Positions 16,722 to 27,560 of a stretch of 64,000 bases of DNA are shown in pieces. Under the pieces are notes generated by a model, which saw only the letters and a list, made by a program, of their open reading frames with translations, was not told where the DNA came from and searched no databases. The stretch comes from Plastoroseomonas arctica (lineage in GTDB: Bacteria > Pseudomonadota > Alphaproteobacteria > Acetobacterales > Acetobacteraceae). Position numbers and translations under genes: made by a program. Location: NCBI RefSeq assembly GCF_018128965.1, contig NZ_JAAEDH010000019.1, positions 1 through 64,000 on the forward strand, given 5' to 3'. The number at the start of each line of letters is the position of its first letter. Positions within the stretch are counted from its first letter, which is position 1.

Positions 16722-17144
16722 ATGGCACAGGATCAAACATCCGGTATCGATGAAGCCATCCGCGCGGCCGGTGGCGTCGAAGGGCTGGGTGACGCGCTGG
16801 GCTGTGCGCATTCCTCGGTGGTGCGGTGGCGGCAGCGCGGCCGGGTGCCGGCCGACCGGGTCGTCGCGATCGAGTCGGCGACGGGCGTGCCGCGGGATCG
16901 GTTGAGGCCGGACCTTTATGCGCAGCCCGCACGTCCGGGGATGGCGGAAGCGCAGGCCCCATTCGTCGCCGAGGCCCGCAGCTTGGGCCTCGATCCGGAG
17001 CGCATCGCGGAGGCGGCGCTGCGGACCGCCGTGAGCGACGAGAAGGCGCGGCGTTGGGCCGAGGAGAACCGGGAGGCGATCGCCGCGCACAATGCCTGGG
17101 TCGAGGAGCATGGGGTGATCCTGGCAAAGTATCGCATGTTTTGA
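16722..17144 (+). CDS. ccdA: CcdA-type antitoxin with an N-terminal YdaS/Cro-like HTH
   Basis: A protein of 140 residues. The last 40 residues (ARRWAEENREAIAAHNAWVEEH, then GVILAKYRMF) match the toxin-neutralising tail of CcdA closely. The first 70 do not resemble the ribbon-helix-helix of classical CcdA. They read as a YdaS/Cro-like helix-turn-helix (GIDEAIRAAGGVEGLGDALG, then SSVVRWRQRGRVPADRVVAIE). The stop overlaps the toxin start by one base (TGATG). An inverted repeat precedes the start. The role is to bind and silence CcdB and to repress the operon. The domain swap is inferred from sequence patterns. Confidence 0.82.
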   Translation: MAQDQTSGIDEAIRAAGGVEGLGDALGCAHSSVVRWRQRGRVPADRVVAIESATGVPRDRLRPDLYAQPARPGMAEAQAPFVAEARSLGLDPERIAEAALRTAVSDEKARRWAEENREAIAAHNAWVEEHGVILAKYRMF

Positions 17145-17443
17145 TGCCGCGCTTCGCTTTGCACCGGCTGCCGGACGCGCCGGGCTATCTGCTGGACGTG
17201 CAATCGAACAATCTGGATATGCTTCCCACCCGCATCGTCGTGCCGCTGGTGCCGGAGGCGACCTCGCCGCGCTTGCTGAAGGGCCTCACCCCGGTCTTCG
17301 ATATTGAAGGCGAACGCTTGCTGATGGTGACCTACCAGATGGCGTCCATGGAGCGCCGCATCCTCGGCCCCATCCTCGGCGACCTCTCTGCCGAGCGGGA
17401 CCGCATCACCGCCGCGCTCGACCTGCTGCTCACGGGGTTCTAG
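17144..17443 (+). CDS. ccdB: CcdB-type toxin (gyrase poison)
   Basis: A protein of 99 residues, the usual size for CcdB. The N-terminal GYLLDVQSNNLDMLPTRIVV and LVPE segments, the central LTPVFDIEGERLLMVTYQMASM and the C-terminal DRITAALDLLLTGF are diagnostic. CcdB traps DNA gyrase on cleaved DNA when antitoxin is degraded. The C-terminal residues needed for gyrase poisoning in F-plasmid CcdB end in GI; here the end is GF, common among chromosomal homologues. Translation is coupled to the antitoxin (TGATG). Confidence 0.9.
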   Translation: MPRFALHRLPDAPGYLLDVQSNNLDMLPTRIVVPLVPEATSPRLLKGLTPVFDIEGERLLMVTYQMASMERRILGPILGDLSAERDRITAALDLLLTGF

Positions 17444-17473
17444 CCTTTCCGCAAAACGGGGGGAGAACCGGCG

Positions 17474-18445
17474 ATGGCTCAACGACGCCACATCCTGGCG
17501 GGTGCCGCAGCGCTCGCAGTGCCGGCGGTTGCGCGCGCGCAGGCCCCCTGGCCGGACCGGCCGCTGCGCTTCGTCATCGGCGGTGCGGCCGGAGGCGCGT
17601 CGGACATCTTCCTGCGCATGATGGAAGCGCGGCTGCGGGAAAAGCTTGGCCAGCCCTTGGTGATCGACCCGCGCCCGGGCGCGGGCGGCATGGTCGGCGC
17701 CGAGATCGCCGCGCGGGCAACGCCGGATGGCTACAGCTTCTACATCAACCACATCGCCTCCCACGGCATCGGGCCCACCCTGTACCGCCGGCTTTCCTTC
17801 GACCCGCTGCGCGACCTGCCGGGTGTGGCGCGCATCGCCTCGATGCCGAACGTGCTGATCGTGAAGGGCGACGGGCCGGTGCGTTCCGTGGCGGAGCTGG
17901 TGGCCTTCATCCGCGCCAATCCCGCGCGGGCGAATTTCTCCTCGGCCGGGTCGGGGACGTCGTCGCATCTGTCGGGCGTACTGTTCGGGCAGCGGATGGG
18001 GGTGGAGGTGCAGCACGTGCCCTATCGCGGCACCGCGCCCTCGATGGCGGCGGTGCTGAACGGGGAGGTGCTGTTCGCCATCGACAACGCGCCGGCCAGC
18101 CGGCAGCAGGTGCTGGCGGGGATGCTGCGGGCGCTGGGGGTCTCGACCGCCGCGCGCGCTTCGACCATGCCGGAAATCCCCACCATGCAGGAACAGGGCG
18201 TGGCGGAATTCGACGTCGCGTCCTGGTACGGGATCGCGGCACCCTCGGGCGTATCGCGCCCGATCATCGAGCGGCTGGGCGCCGAGATCGTGGCCGCCCT
18301 CAACGACCCCGGCGTGGCGCAGCGCATCCGAGAGTACGGGGCAGAACCGGCGCCGCTCGGCCCTGCCGCGTACGACGCCTACATGCTGCGCGAGAAGGAG
18401 GTCTGGGCGCCGGTGGTGCGTGCCGCGGGCGTGACGGTGGACTGA
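17474..18445 (+). CDS. Bug family solute-binding protein (TctC-like), orphan
   Basis: A protein of 323 residues with a leader peptide (MAQRRHILAGAAALAVPAVARAQ). Family features are WPDRPLRFVIGGAAGGASDIF, the DPRPGAGGMVGAE loop, the FSSAGSGTSSHLSGVLF binding loop and the VQHVPYRGTAPSMAAVL stretch. No tctA or tctB is adjacent, which is typical for Bug proteins, many of which outnumber the membrane parts in a genome. A GGGAG ribosome binding site precedes the ATG. The ligand is probably a carboxylate or another small metabolite. Confidence 0.92.
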   Translation: MAQRRHILAGAAALAVPAVARAQAPWPDRPLRFVIGGAAGGASDIFLRMMEARLREKLGQPLVIDPRPGAGGMVGAEIAARATPDGYSFYINHIASHGIGPTLYRRLSFDPLRDLPGVARIASMPNVLIVKGDGPVRSVAELVAFIRANPARANFSSAGSGTSSHLSGVLFGQRMGVEVQHVPYRGTAPSMAAVLNGEVLFAIDNAPASRQQVLAGMLRALGVSTAARASTMPEIPTMQEQGVAEFDVASWYGIAAPSGVSRPIIERLGAEIVAALNDPGVAQRIREYGAEPAPLGPAAYDAYMLREKEVWAPVVRAAGVTVD

Positions 18446-18449
18446 AGCC

Positions 18450-19025
18450 TCAGCCGGCGAGGAAGACCGCGCCCACCGCCATGGCGGCGAGACCCGCCGC
18501 GCGGAACGGCAGCGCGCCCGAAACCCAGCGCGCGGCCAGCATGGCGCCCAGCGCGATCGCTGCCTGCATCACCGCGAGGGCGCCAAGGTAGGCCGCGAAG
18601 ATCACCACCGGCGAGTCAACGGCCGCCTCGGCCAGCGCATGGCCATGGAACAGCCCAGCCAGCGCGAAGGCCGGGGTTAGCAGTGCCGCGGCGGGACGCG
18701 CGCGGCCGGCGACCACCAGCACGGCACCCGCGGCGATGACGGAGGCCGCGACCATCAGTTCCACCGGCCCGAGGCCGAAGCCGGCCCGATGCAGCAGCGC
18801 GCCGGCCAGCGCCGCCGCCAGGAACGCCAGCAGTGCTCGCGGCGCGGCCGCCAGCAGCAGCCCCGCCGCGAGCAGGAAGGCGAGGTGATCCAGCCCCAGC
18901 ACCGGGTGCGCGACGCCCGAGGCGATGCCCTCCCACAGGGTCGCGGGCGGAAGGCCGCCGGTCGGGTGGTGCGCGAAGGCGGGGGTGGGCAGGGCCAGTG
19001 CCAGCACGGTGAGCAATCGGATCAT
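18450..19025 (-). CDS. HupE/UreJ family membrane protein
   Basis: A protein of 191 residues with a leader peptide (MIRLLTVLALALPTPAFAHH) and about six hydrophobic segments. The HupE/UreJ signature HPVLGLDHLAFLLAAG, rich in His and Asp for metal contact, is followed by LFHGHALAEA. Members transport nickel or cobalt next to hydrogenase or urease genes, but neither is nearby, so the cargo here is uncertain. The ATG at 19025 is chosen for the leader; an alternative ATG at 19040 would add five residues. It lies downstream of the aminotransferase gene on the same strand. Confidence 0.85.
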   Translation of the reverse strand: MIRLLTVLALALPTPAFAHHPTGGLPPATLWEGIASGVAHPVLGLDHLAFLLAAGLLLAAAPRALLAFLAAALAGALLHRAGFGLGPVELMVAASVIAAGAVLVVAGRARPAAALLTPAFALAGLFHGHALAEAAVDSPVVIFAAYLGALAVMQAAIALGAMLAARWVSGALPFRAAGLAAMAVGAVFLAG

Positions 19026-19089
19026 GCGGCGGGTTCCCATTGGCGTTCGGTGGGCATGTTCACCCCGGAGCCGCGCCGGCGTCCAGCCA

Positions 19090-20421
19090 TCACAGGCTGG
19101 CCAGGGCGGCATCCACCGCATCGCCAAAGCGATCCACAATCATCCCGATCTGCGCCGCATCCACGATGTAGGGCGGTGCGAGGATGGCGTGGTCGCCACG
19201 CTTGCCGTCGATGGTGCCGCCCATCGGATAGCAGGCGAGGCCGCGCGCGAAGGCCTCCTGCTTCACCCGCTCGTTCAACTTGAGAGCCGGGTCGAACGGC
19301 GTCTTGCCGGCGCGGTCGGTGACAAATTCCACCGCCCAGAACAGCCCCCGCCCGCGGATGTCGCCGATGTGGCGGTGATTGCCGAGCCGCTCGGTCAGCC
19401 GCGCTTCGAGCAGCGCGCCCATCGCCTGGACATTGGCGAGCAGACCCTCCTCCGCGATCACCTGCTGCACGGCGAGGGCCGCCGCGCAGGCCACCGGATG
19501 CGCCTGGTAGGTGTGGCCATGCTGGAAGGTGCCGGTGCCGCCGGTGAGGCCCTCGATGATGCGGCCATGCACCAGGATGCCGCCGATCGGCTGGTAGCCG
19601 CCGCCCAGGCCCTTCGCGATGATCTGGATGTCGGGTGTGACGCCCTCGGCTTCCCAGGCGTGCATGGTGCCGCAGCGACCGACGCCGCTCATCACCTCGT
19701 CGAGGATGAGCAGCGCGCCGTGGCGCTCGCACACCGCGCGCATGGCGGGGAAGTAGCCAGGCACGGCGGTGACGCAGCCGAGTGTGGCTCCGACCACGGT
19801 CTCGGCAATGAAGGCGATGACGGTGTCGGGGCCGAGGCGTTGGAACTCGCCTTCGAGCTCGGCGGCCAGGCGGGCGACATAGGCCGCGTCATCCTCGGCA
19901 TCCGTGCGGTCGCGATAGGCGTAGCAGGGCGAGACATGGCTGAAGGCGGGCGAGAGGATCGGCTCGTAAGGCGCCCGCCGCGCCGCATTGCCAGAAGCCG
20001 AGAGCGCGCCGAGCGTATTGCCGTGATAACTCTGCCGGCGCGCGATGAAATGGCGGCGCTGCGGCTGGCCGATTTCCAGAAAATACTGGCGCGCCATCTT
20101 GTAGGCGGCCTCGTTGCCCTCGGACCCCGAGGAGCAGAAATAGGCATGCGTCAGCCCGCCCGGCGCATGGCCGACCATCTGGTCCGCGAGGCGCTCCGCG
20201 CTGTCGCAGGAAAACAGCGAGGTGTGCGCGTAGCACAGCCGGTCGATCTGCGCCTTCATCGCCGCGATCACCTTCGGGTGGCCATGCCCGAGGCAGGCGA
20301 CGGCCGCACCGCCCGAACCGTCGATGATCTCGCGCCCTGCCGCATCACGCAGCATGATGCCCTCGCCGGACACGGCCAGCGGCGGATCGGAGCGCAGGTT
20401 GCGATGGACGATGTGGCTCAT
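19090..20421 (-). CDS. Class III aminotransferase (PLP-dependent, omega-type)
   Basis: A protein of 443 residues. The PLP lysine is Lys270 in PDIQIIAKGLGGGY and the ring-contacting Asp is in LILDEVMSGVGR (Asp241). FCSSGSEGNEAA binds the phosphate and SYHGNTLGALSASG follows. This family moves amino groups from omega-amino acids or amines to pyruvate or 2-oxoglutarate. The ATG overlaps the stop of a VOC-like gene by four bases, and that gene overlaps the nucleoside transporter gene, so the three form a coupled unit. The exact substrate is open. Confidence 0.92.
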   Translation of the reverse strand: MSHIVHRNLRSDPPLAVSGEGIMLRDAAGREIIDGSGGAAVACLGHGHPKVIAAMKAQIDRLCYAHTSLFSCDSAERLADQMVGHAPGGLTHAYFCSSGSEGNEAAYKMARQYFLEIGQPQRRHFIARRQSYHGNTLGALSASGNAARRAPYEPILSPAFSHVSPCYAYRDRTDAEDDAAYVARLAAELEGEFQRLGPDTVIAFIAETVVGATLGCVTAVPGYFPAMRAVCERHGALLILDEVMSGVGRCGTMHAWEAEGVTPDIQIIAKGLGGGYQPIGGILVHGRIIEGLTGGTGTFQHGHTYQAHPVACAAALAVQQVIAEEGLLANVQAMGALLEARLTERLGNHRHIGDIRGRGLFWAVEFVTDRAGKTPFDPALKLNERVKQEAFARGLACYPMGGTIDGKRGDHAILAPPYIVDAAQIGMIVDRFGDAVDAALASL

Positions 20422-20819
20422 GGGGCGGTGTCCGGGATGGGGTAGTCGGCGAGCTCGGGCAGCATCGCCTCAATGACGAAATCGACGAAGGCGGAGGGCG
20501 CGTCGAGGTAGAATTCGCGCGGGGAATAGGCGCCGACGCTAGCCGGGCAGCCGCGCTCGGTCAGCCAGGCGGCCAGGCGCTGCAGGTCGGCCTCGGGCGT
20601 GTGGGTGATGAAGGCGATCTGCGAGCGCAGCTTGTCGGCATCGCGGTTCGGCGTCTCGCTGCGGCTGAATTGCAGGTCGATGTTGAAGCCGGGCTGGCGC
20701 AGCCAGATCGCGCGTTCCGTCCGGCGCAGGATGGCGAAGTGCAGCACCTCGGTGAACAGCGCGACCACCGTCTCGAACTGCGCCGGATGCAGCCGGTTGG
20801 CGACGTGGTTGAACCTCAT
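20418..20819 (-). CDS. VOC/glyoxalase-like small protein
   Basis: A protein of 133 residues, started at the ATG at 20819, where it overlaps the preceding gene's stop. MRFNHVANRLHPAQFETVVALFTEVL looks like the first beta-alpha unit of a vicinal-oxygen-chelate domain, and the C-terminal YSPREFYLDAPSAFVDFVIEAML fits its end. There is only one clear His, at the first position, so metal-dependent catalysis is uncertain. It is coupled on both sides, to the NupC-like transporter upstream and the aminotransferase downstream. Confidence 0.65.
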   Translation of the reverse strand: MRFNHVANRLHPAQFETVVALFTEVLHFAILRRTERAIWLRQPGFNIDLQFSRSETPNRDADKLRSQIAFITHTPEADLQRLAAWLTERGCPASVGAYSPREFYLDAPSAFVDFVIEAMLPELADYPIPDTAP

Positions 20820-22057
20820 GGCGTGAGCATCCCCACCACCGCCCCTGTCATGCAGCACGCGATCGAGGCCGCGACCAGCGAGGGCAGGCCGAGGCGCACG
20901 ATATCCGCGCGGCGTTCCGGGCACATGGCACTCATGCCCGCGACCATGATGCCGACCGAGCCGAGATTGGTGAAGCCGCAAAGCGCATAGGTGAGGATCA
21001 GCCGCGTGCGTGGCGCCAGCGCGCCGCCTTTGGCCGCGAGATCGAGGTAGGAGACGAACTCATTTATGATGACCTTCACGCCGAGCGATCGGCCGACCGC
21101 GAAGGCCTCATCGGCGCCCACCCCCATCGCATAGGCGAGCGGCCAGAACACGTAGCCGGCGATGGCCTGCAGCGTGAACCCGGTGAGCGGCTCCAGCACC
21201 TGGTTCACCAGGGCCACAAGGGCCACGAACACGATCAGCGAGGCCATGATGCCCAGCAGCAATTGCAGCCCATCCGTGGTGCCGACGACGATCGCCTCCA
21301 TGGACGAGGCGTAGAGGCGCGGGGCGGTGGTGTCGGCCTCGGTCGCCGCCTCGCCCGGCGTGGGCGGGATCATCAGCAGCCCCGCCAGCACCGCGGCGGG
21401 GGCGGCGATCATCGACGCCGTGATCAGCTGCCCCGCCGCGTCCGGGACAACCGGCGCGATGATCGCGGCATAGATCACCAGCGTGTTGCCGCTGATCGTT
21501 GCCAACCCCGCGACCATCACCACGAACAGCTCCGCCCGCGTCAGCCGCGCGAGCCAGGGGCGGATGAGCATGGGCGCCTCCACCATGCCCACGAAGACAT
21601 TCGCGGCGACCGAAAACCCCGCCGCACCGCCCAGCCCGAAGGCGCGGCGCAGGCCTCCGGCCATGACGCGCACGATGAAGGGCAGCACGCGCCAGTGATA
21701 CAGCAACGCCGACAGCGCGCCGACCACCAGCACCAGCGGAAGCGCCTGGAAGAAGACGATGAAGGATGCCCCCGGCGAGACCTCGGCATAGGGGAGCGGG
21801 GCGCCGCCGAGATAGCCGAAGACCAGCGACGTGCCCGCCGTGGTGGCGCGCTGCAATGCATTGACCGCATCGCCGGCGGCGGAAAACACCGCCCGCAGCG
21901 CGGGGACGTACAGGAGCGCGGCAGCGAGCGCGACCTGCGTGGCGAGACCTGCGACCACGACGCGCATCGAGACGCCGCGCCGGCAGCCGCCCAGCACCCA
22001 GGCGAGCAGCGTCAGGGCCAGCAGGCCAAGGCCGGATTGGATCTGCAGCGCGCTCAG
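20816..22057 (-). CDS. NupC family nucleoside transporter
   Basis: A concentrative nucleoside transporter of the NupC/CNT family, about 413 residues. Blocks seen include GFSVAANVFVGMVEAPMLI, LATISGNTLVIYA, GADEAFAVGRSLGVKVIINEFVSYLDL and CGFTNLGSVGIMVAG, which line the substrate site of CNT proteins. The family N-terminus ([19 protein letters not shown]) is present in frame only if a CTG at 22057 starts translation. The first standard start is a GTG at 21997, which would remove most of the first helix. That CTG overlaps the rmuC stop (CTGA), so re-initiation is plausible. Confidence 0.87.
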   Translation of the reverse strand: MSALQIQSGLGLLALTLLAWVLGGCRRGVSMRVVVAGLATQVALAAALLYVPALRAVFSAAGDAVNALQRATTAGTSLVFGYLGGAPLPYAEVSPGASFIVFFQALPLVLVVGALSALLYHWRVLPFIVRVMAGGLRRAFGLGGAAGFSVAANVFVGMVEAPMLIRPWLARLTRAELFVVMVAGLATISGNTLVIYAAIIAPVVPDAAGQLITASMIAAPAAVLAGLLMIPPTPGEAATEADTTAPRLYASSMEAIVVGTTDGLQLLLGIMASLIVFVALVALVNQVLEPLTGFTLQAIAGYVFWPLAYAMGVGADEAFAVGRSLGVKVIINEFVSYLDLAAKGGALAPRTRLILTYALCGFTNLGSVGIMVAGMSAMCPERRADIVRLGLPSLVAASIACCMTGAVVGMLTP

Positions 22058-23562
22058 GGCTCGGCTTCCTCGGCGATGTCGGCGTCGATCTCGAGCAGCG
22101 CCTCGGACTGGTCGCCCGGCATCGCCTCCACCCCGCGCAGTTTGCGGGTTATCGCGCGGGTGCGGGTCTGCGCGCGGCCGATGGTGTTGGAGACCGTCCC
22201 CACCTGCTTCGACAGCGCGCCGAGCACAGCATCCATCTTGCCCATCTCCGCCTTGGTCGCCGAGAGCAGCTCACGCACGCCCTCCGCGTTCTTCGACAGC
22301 GCGAGCGTGACATGGCCGAGCTGGATCGTGCGCAGCATCGCCGGCAGCAGCGAGGGCCCCAGCACCAGCACGCGATGCGTGCGCCCGATATCGTCGATCA
22401 GGCCGGGGATACGCGCGATCTCCGCGTACAGCCCCTCGGTCGGCAGATACATCACGCCGAATTCCACCGTCCGCGGCGGGCAGATGTATTTGGACCCGAT
22501 CTTCGCCGCCTCGCCCCGCACCCGCACCTCTAGCCCGCGCCGCGCCTGCGCCTCGGCGACCGGGTCCGCCGCGTCCCAGGCATTCATCAGGCGCTCGTAA
22601 TCCTCGACCGGGAACTTGGCGTCGACGGCGAGGAACACGCGCTCCTCGCCGGTCGTCGGCATCAGGATCGCGAATTCCACCGCGTCCGCGCTGTCGTCCC
22701 GCAGCTTCACATTGGTCTCGTAGGAGCCTGCCGGCAGGATATCGTCGAGCAGCGCCTTGACCTGCGTCTCGCCCCAGCCGCCGCGCGTCTTCACATTGCC
22801 GAACAGCCGCTTGAGGTCGCCCACCTGCGTCGCGACCGCGGTGACATTGCCCATCATCGCCTGGATCGCGTTGAACTGGTCGATGACACGCGCAAAACTC
22901 TCGGTCATCTGCTTCTCGACGGCGGTCGCGAGCTGTTCGTTCACGCTTTTCTGGATGTCGGCGAGGCGCGCGTCATTGGCCTCACGCAGCTCCTTCAGCT
23001 TCGCTTCCAGCGCCTCACGCGATTCCGTGGCCTTGCGCTCGATCAGGTCGCGCGCGGTGGTCATCTGCTCCGTGAGCGCCTTCTGCTGGCGCGTCTCGGC
23101 TTCGGTGAGCGAATTGCGCTGGTCGGCCAGCGCCTGCGCCAGGTCGCGCTTGAGCGCGGCGATCTGCTCGCTCAGCGTCTCGCGCTGTTCGCCCTGGGTT
23201 TTCTGCTGGCGTGCCTCGGCCTCGGCGAGGCTGGTGCGCAGGGCCGCGATCCCGCCGGCCTGCGCCAGCTGCAGCGCTGCAACCTGCTCGCTCAATGCAG
23301 ATTTCTGCGCGTCCAGCGCGGCGCGCGTTTCCGCCTGGCCGGCATTGGCGGCGCGGGCCTGGTCGAGGGTGAAGGCGGCGGTCTTCTCGCCGATCTCGGC
23401 GGTGCCGCGCTGCACCTCGGCCCGTACCTCGGCCTGCAGCGCGCCGAGCCGTTCCTGCAGGCGGGCGAGGCCCTCGGCGTCGCCACGGCGCAGCACCAGG
23501 ACGAGTACCAGCACGAAGACCAGCGCAATCGCACCCAGCAGGATCATGGCATCAGGCGTCAT
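22054..23562 (-). CDS. rmuC: DNA recombination protein RmuC
   Basis: A protein of 502 residues. A single N-terminal membrane anchor ([18 protein letters not shown]) is followed by a long coiled coil (about residues 30-240, with repeated EARQQK and heptad patterns). The RmuC nuclease-like domain comes next ([45 protein letters not shown]). It limits recombination at inverted repeats and is related to PD-(D/E)XK nucleases. I use the ATG at 23562. Upstream in-frame codons would reach into purH. The stop overlaps the start of the NupC-like gene. Confidence 0.94.
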   Translation of the reverse strand: MTPDAMILLGAIALVFVLVLVLVLRRGDAEGLARLQERLGALQAEVRAEVQRGTAEIGEKTAAFTLDQARAANAGQAETRAALDAQKSALSEQVAALQLAQAGGIAALRTSLAEAEARQQKTQGEQRETLSEQIAALKRDLAQALADQRNSLTEAETRQQKALTEQMTTARDLIERKATESREALEAKLKELREANDARLADIQKSVNEQLATAVEKQMTESFARVIDQFNAIQAMMGNVTAVATQVGDLKRLFGNVKTRGGWGETQVKALLDDILPAGSYETNVKLRDDSADAVEFAILMPTTGEERVFLAVDAKFPVEDYERLMNAWDAADPVAEAQARRGLEVRVRGEAAKIGSKYICPPRTVEFGVMYLPTEGLYAEIARIPGLIDDIGRTHRVLVLGPSLLPAMLRTIQLGHVTLALSKNAEGVRELLSATKAEMGKMDAVLGALSKQVGTVSNTIGRAQTRTRAITRKLRGVEAMPGDQSEALLEIDADIAEEAEP

Positions 23563-23593
23563 CGCGGCCCCGGGGTCGGGCGGCAGGTCGCCC

Positions 23594-25138
<1,545 letters not shown>

Positions 25139-25140
25139 GG

Positions 25141-25461
25141 CTAGACCTCTTCGTCGCGATCCGCCTCGACGACGATCTCCTCGTCGATGCCGTCGGCGTC
25201 GTCCTCCAGCTCCTCGGCATCCTCGACCGCCTCGTCGGCATCGACGTCGATCTCGACATCCTCGGCCTCGGCCTCCGGCGCGACGGCGCGCTTCTTGACC
25301 TTCTCGTCGGGGATGTTGGCGGCGGCGCGGCGCAGGCGGGGCTGCTCGGCGGGCTGCTCGGTCGAGCATTTCGGGCAGACGGCCGGGGTGCGCGCCATGT
25401 CGTAGAATTTGGTGCCGCAGGAGACGCAGACGCGCTTCAGGCCGAGTTCGGGCTTCGCCAT
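25141..25461 (-). CDS. FYDLN acid domain protein (TIGR02300 family)
   Basis: A protein of 106 residues. The first 35 carry two CxxC pairs ([19 protein letters not shown], then PKC) that look like a small zinc ribbon containing the FYDM variant of the FYDLN motif. The rest is a very acidic tail of Asp and Glu with a few basic residues. This small protein is nearly universal in alphaproteobacteria and usually lies next to aroA, as here (divergent, 120 bases away). Its function is unknown. Confidence 0.9.
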   Translation of the reverse strand: MAKPELGLKRVCVSCGTKFYDMARTPAVCPKCSTEQPAEQPRLRRAAANIPDEKVKKRAVAPEAEAEDVEIDVDADEAVEDAEELEDDADGIDEEIVVEADRDEEV

Positions 25462-25581
25462 GGGCAGGATGAGCCTTGCTAAATGCCCAGGGGGCTTGGG
25501 CTGAGTGCGCGAATGCCCCCCGGGCGAAAATCGGGGTGCGGCGCATTGCCATGGGCGGGTGCCGCGTGTCAAACGCGCCCG

Positions 25582-26922
25582 ATGACCCAAGGCACGCAGA
25601 CGCCGCTCCGCTCCTCCAGACCGGCCGGGCCGCTCACCGGGCGGCTGGCCGTGCCGGGCGACAAGTCGATCAGCCACCGGGCGCTGATGTTCGGCGCGCT
25701 GGCGGTGGGCGAGACCGCGATCACGGGGCTGCTGGAAGGCGAGGATGTGCTGCGCACGGCGGCCGCGATGCGCCTGCTGGGCGCGGAGGTGACGCGGCTT
25801 GGCCCTGGCGAATGGCGTGTGGCCGGGCGCGGCGTGGGCGGGCTGACGGAACCGGTGGATGTGCTGGACATGGGCAATTCCGGCACCGCGGCGCGGCTGC
25901 TGTGCGGCTTGCTCGCCGGCCACCCGATCTTTGCCGTGATGACGGGCGATGCCAGCCTGCGGAAGCGCCCGATGCTGCGGGTGACGGTGCCGCTGGCCGC
26001 GACGGGTGCGGAATTCTGGACGCGGGAGGGCGGGCGGCTGCCGCTCGCCGTGCGGGGTGCGGTGGACCCGATGCCGCTCGACTACACGCTGCCGGTGGCA
26101 TCCGCGCAGGTGAAGAGTGCCTGCCTGCTCGCAGGTCTCTGCGCGCCGGGTGTCACGCGGGTGGTGGAGCGCGAGCACACCCGCGACCACACGGAGAACA
26201 TGCTGCGCCATTTCGGCGCCGAGGTGTCGGTCACGGACACGGATGCGGGCCGTGAAATTCGTGTGGTCGGCCAGCCGGAGCTGGTGGCCGCCCCCGTGCG
26301 GGTGCCGGGCGACCCTTCCTCGGCCGCTTTCCCGATCGCCGCGGCGCTGCTCGTCCCCGGCAGCCGGGTGGTGGTAGAGGGCGTGGGCCTGAACCCGCTG
26401 CGCACCGGCCTGCTGACCACGCTGCGCGAGATGGGCGCTTCCTTGGAAATCGAGAATGCCCGGGTCGAGGGCGGCGAGCCGGTCGGCGATATCGTCGCCA
26501 GCTTCTCCGCGCTGCGCGGGGTGGATGTGCCCCCGGGCCGGGCGCCCTCGATGATCGACGAGTATCCGGTGCTCGCCGTGCTGGCCGCTTTCGCCACAGG
26601 AACCACGCGGATGCGCGGCCTCGCCGAGCTGCGAGTGAAGGAGAGCGACCGGCTGGCCGCGACCGCCGCGCTGCTCACCGCCAATGGCGTGCGCTGCACC
26701 ATCGAGGGCGATGATCTGATCGTCGAAGGCGGCGCCGTGCCGGGCGGCGGGCTGGTCGAGACGCACATGGACCATCGCCTCGCGATGAGCGCGCTGGTCA
26801 TGGGCCTGGCCAGCGCCGCGCCGGTCACGGTGGATGATGCAGGCTTCATCGACACCTCCTTCCCCGGCTTTGCTGCGTTGCTCAACCGGCTGGCGGGGGG
26901 CGAGGCCATCTCGCCGCCATGA
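25582..26922 (+). CDS. aroA: 3-phosphoshikimate 1-carboxyvinyltransferase (EPSP synthase)
   Basis: A protein of 446 residues in the shikimate pathway that joins shikimate-3-phosphate and [16 protein letters not shown] at the start holds the conserved GDK-X3 Lys and Ser. Later motifs are [11 protein letters not shown] (a Gly at the site where insensitive enzymes often have Ala), [12 protein letters not shown], the NPLRTG block and VKESDRL near the end. SAQ-x-K and N-x-x-R are typical of class II enzymes. The ATG at 25582 fits homology; the longer frame does not. The stop overlaps cmk by ATGA. Confidence 0.95.
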   Translation: MTQGTQTPLRSSRPAGPLTGRLAVPGDKSISHRALMFGALAVGETAITGLLEGEDVLRTAAAMRLLGAEVTRLGPGEWRVAGRGVGGLTEPVDVLDMGNSGTAARLLCGLLAGHPIFAVMTGDASLRKRPMLRVTVPLAATGAEFWTREGGRLPLAVRGAVDPMPLDYTLPVASAQVKSACLLAGLCAPGVTRVVEREHTRDHTENMLRHFGAEVSVTDTDAGREIRVVGQPELVAAPVRVPGDPSSAAFPIAAALLVPGSRVVVEGVGLNPLRTGLLTTLREMGASLEIENARVEGGEPVGDIVASFSALRGVDVPPGRAPSMIDEYPVLAVLAAFATGTTRMRGLAELRVKESDRLAATAALLTANGVRCTIEGDDLIVEGGAVPGGGLVETHMDHRLAMSALVMGLASAAPVTVDDAGFIDTSFPGFAALLNRLAGGEAISPP

Positions 26923-27548
26923 CGCTGGTGATCGCCATCGACGGGCCTGCCGCGGCCGGCAAGGGCACGCTCGCCCGCCGCCTGGCGATGGCCCTCACGC
27001 TGCCCTATCTCGACACCGGGCTGCTCTACCGCGCCGTGGGCCGGCGGCTGCTGGACCGCGCGGTGGACCCACGCGACGCCGTGCTGGCCGAGGCCGCCGC
27101 GCGCGCCCTGCGGCCCGATGACCTGCACCGCCCGGACCTGCGCGGCCCGGCTGCCGACATGGCGGCGAGCGAGGTGGCCGCGATCCCGGCCGTTCGCGCC
27201 GCCCTGCTCGACTGGCAGCGCGATTTCGCCCGCGAGGCGGGTGCGGTCCTGGATGGCCGTGACATCGGCACCGTGGTGTTCCCCGAGGCCCAGATAAAAC
27301 TGTTCGTCACCGCGGCACTCGAGGAACGCGCCCGGCGGCGCCTGGCCGAGCTGCATGCGCGCGGCGTCGCGGCCGTGCTCGAGCAGGTGGAGACGGAGCT
27401 GCGCCTGCGCGACGCCCAGGATCGCGGCCGCAGCGCGGCACCGCTGATGCCCGCGCCCGACGCGATCCTGCTGGACACGACGCGGCTGGATGCGGATGCC
27501 GCCTTTGCCCAGGCCATGGCGCTGGTCGCGCCCCGCATCGCCGGCTAG
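26919..27548 (+). CDS. cmk: Cytidylate kinase
   Basis: A P-loop kinase of 209 residues that phosphorylates CMP and dCMP. Walker A is [17 protein letters not shown], the substrate segment is [14 protein letters not shown], and [14 protein letters not shown] and [15 protein letters not shown] complete the CMP-kinase pattern. It is coupled to aroA by ATGA. The aroA-cmk-rpsA order is ancient and conserved. Here a small membrane-protein gene on the other strand separates cmk from rpsA. Confidence 0.95.
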   Translation: MTLVIAIDGPAAAGKGTLARRLAMALTLPYLDTGLLYRAVGRRLLDRAVDPRDAVLAEAAARALRPDDLHRPDLRGPAADMAASEVAAIPAVRAALLDWQRDFAREAGAVLDGRDIGTVVFPEAQIKLFVTAALEERARRRLAELHARGVAAVLEQVETELRLRDAQDRGRSAAPLMPAPDAILLDTTRLDADAAFAQAMALVAPRIAG

Positions 27549-27560
27549 CAACCGCGACCG

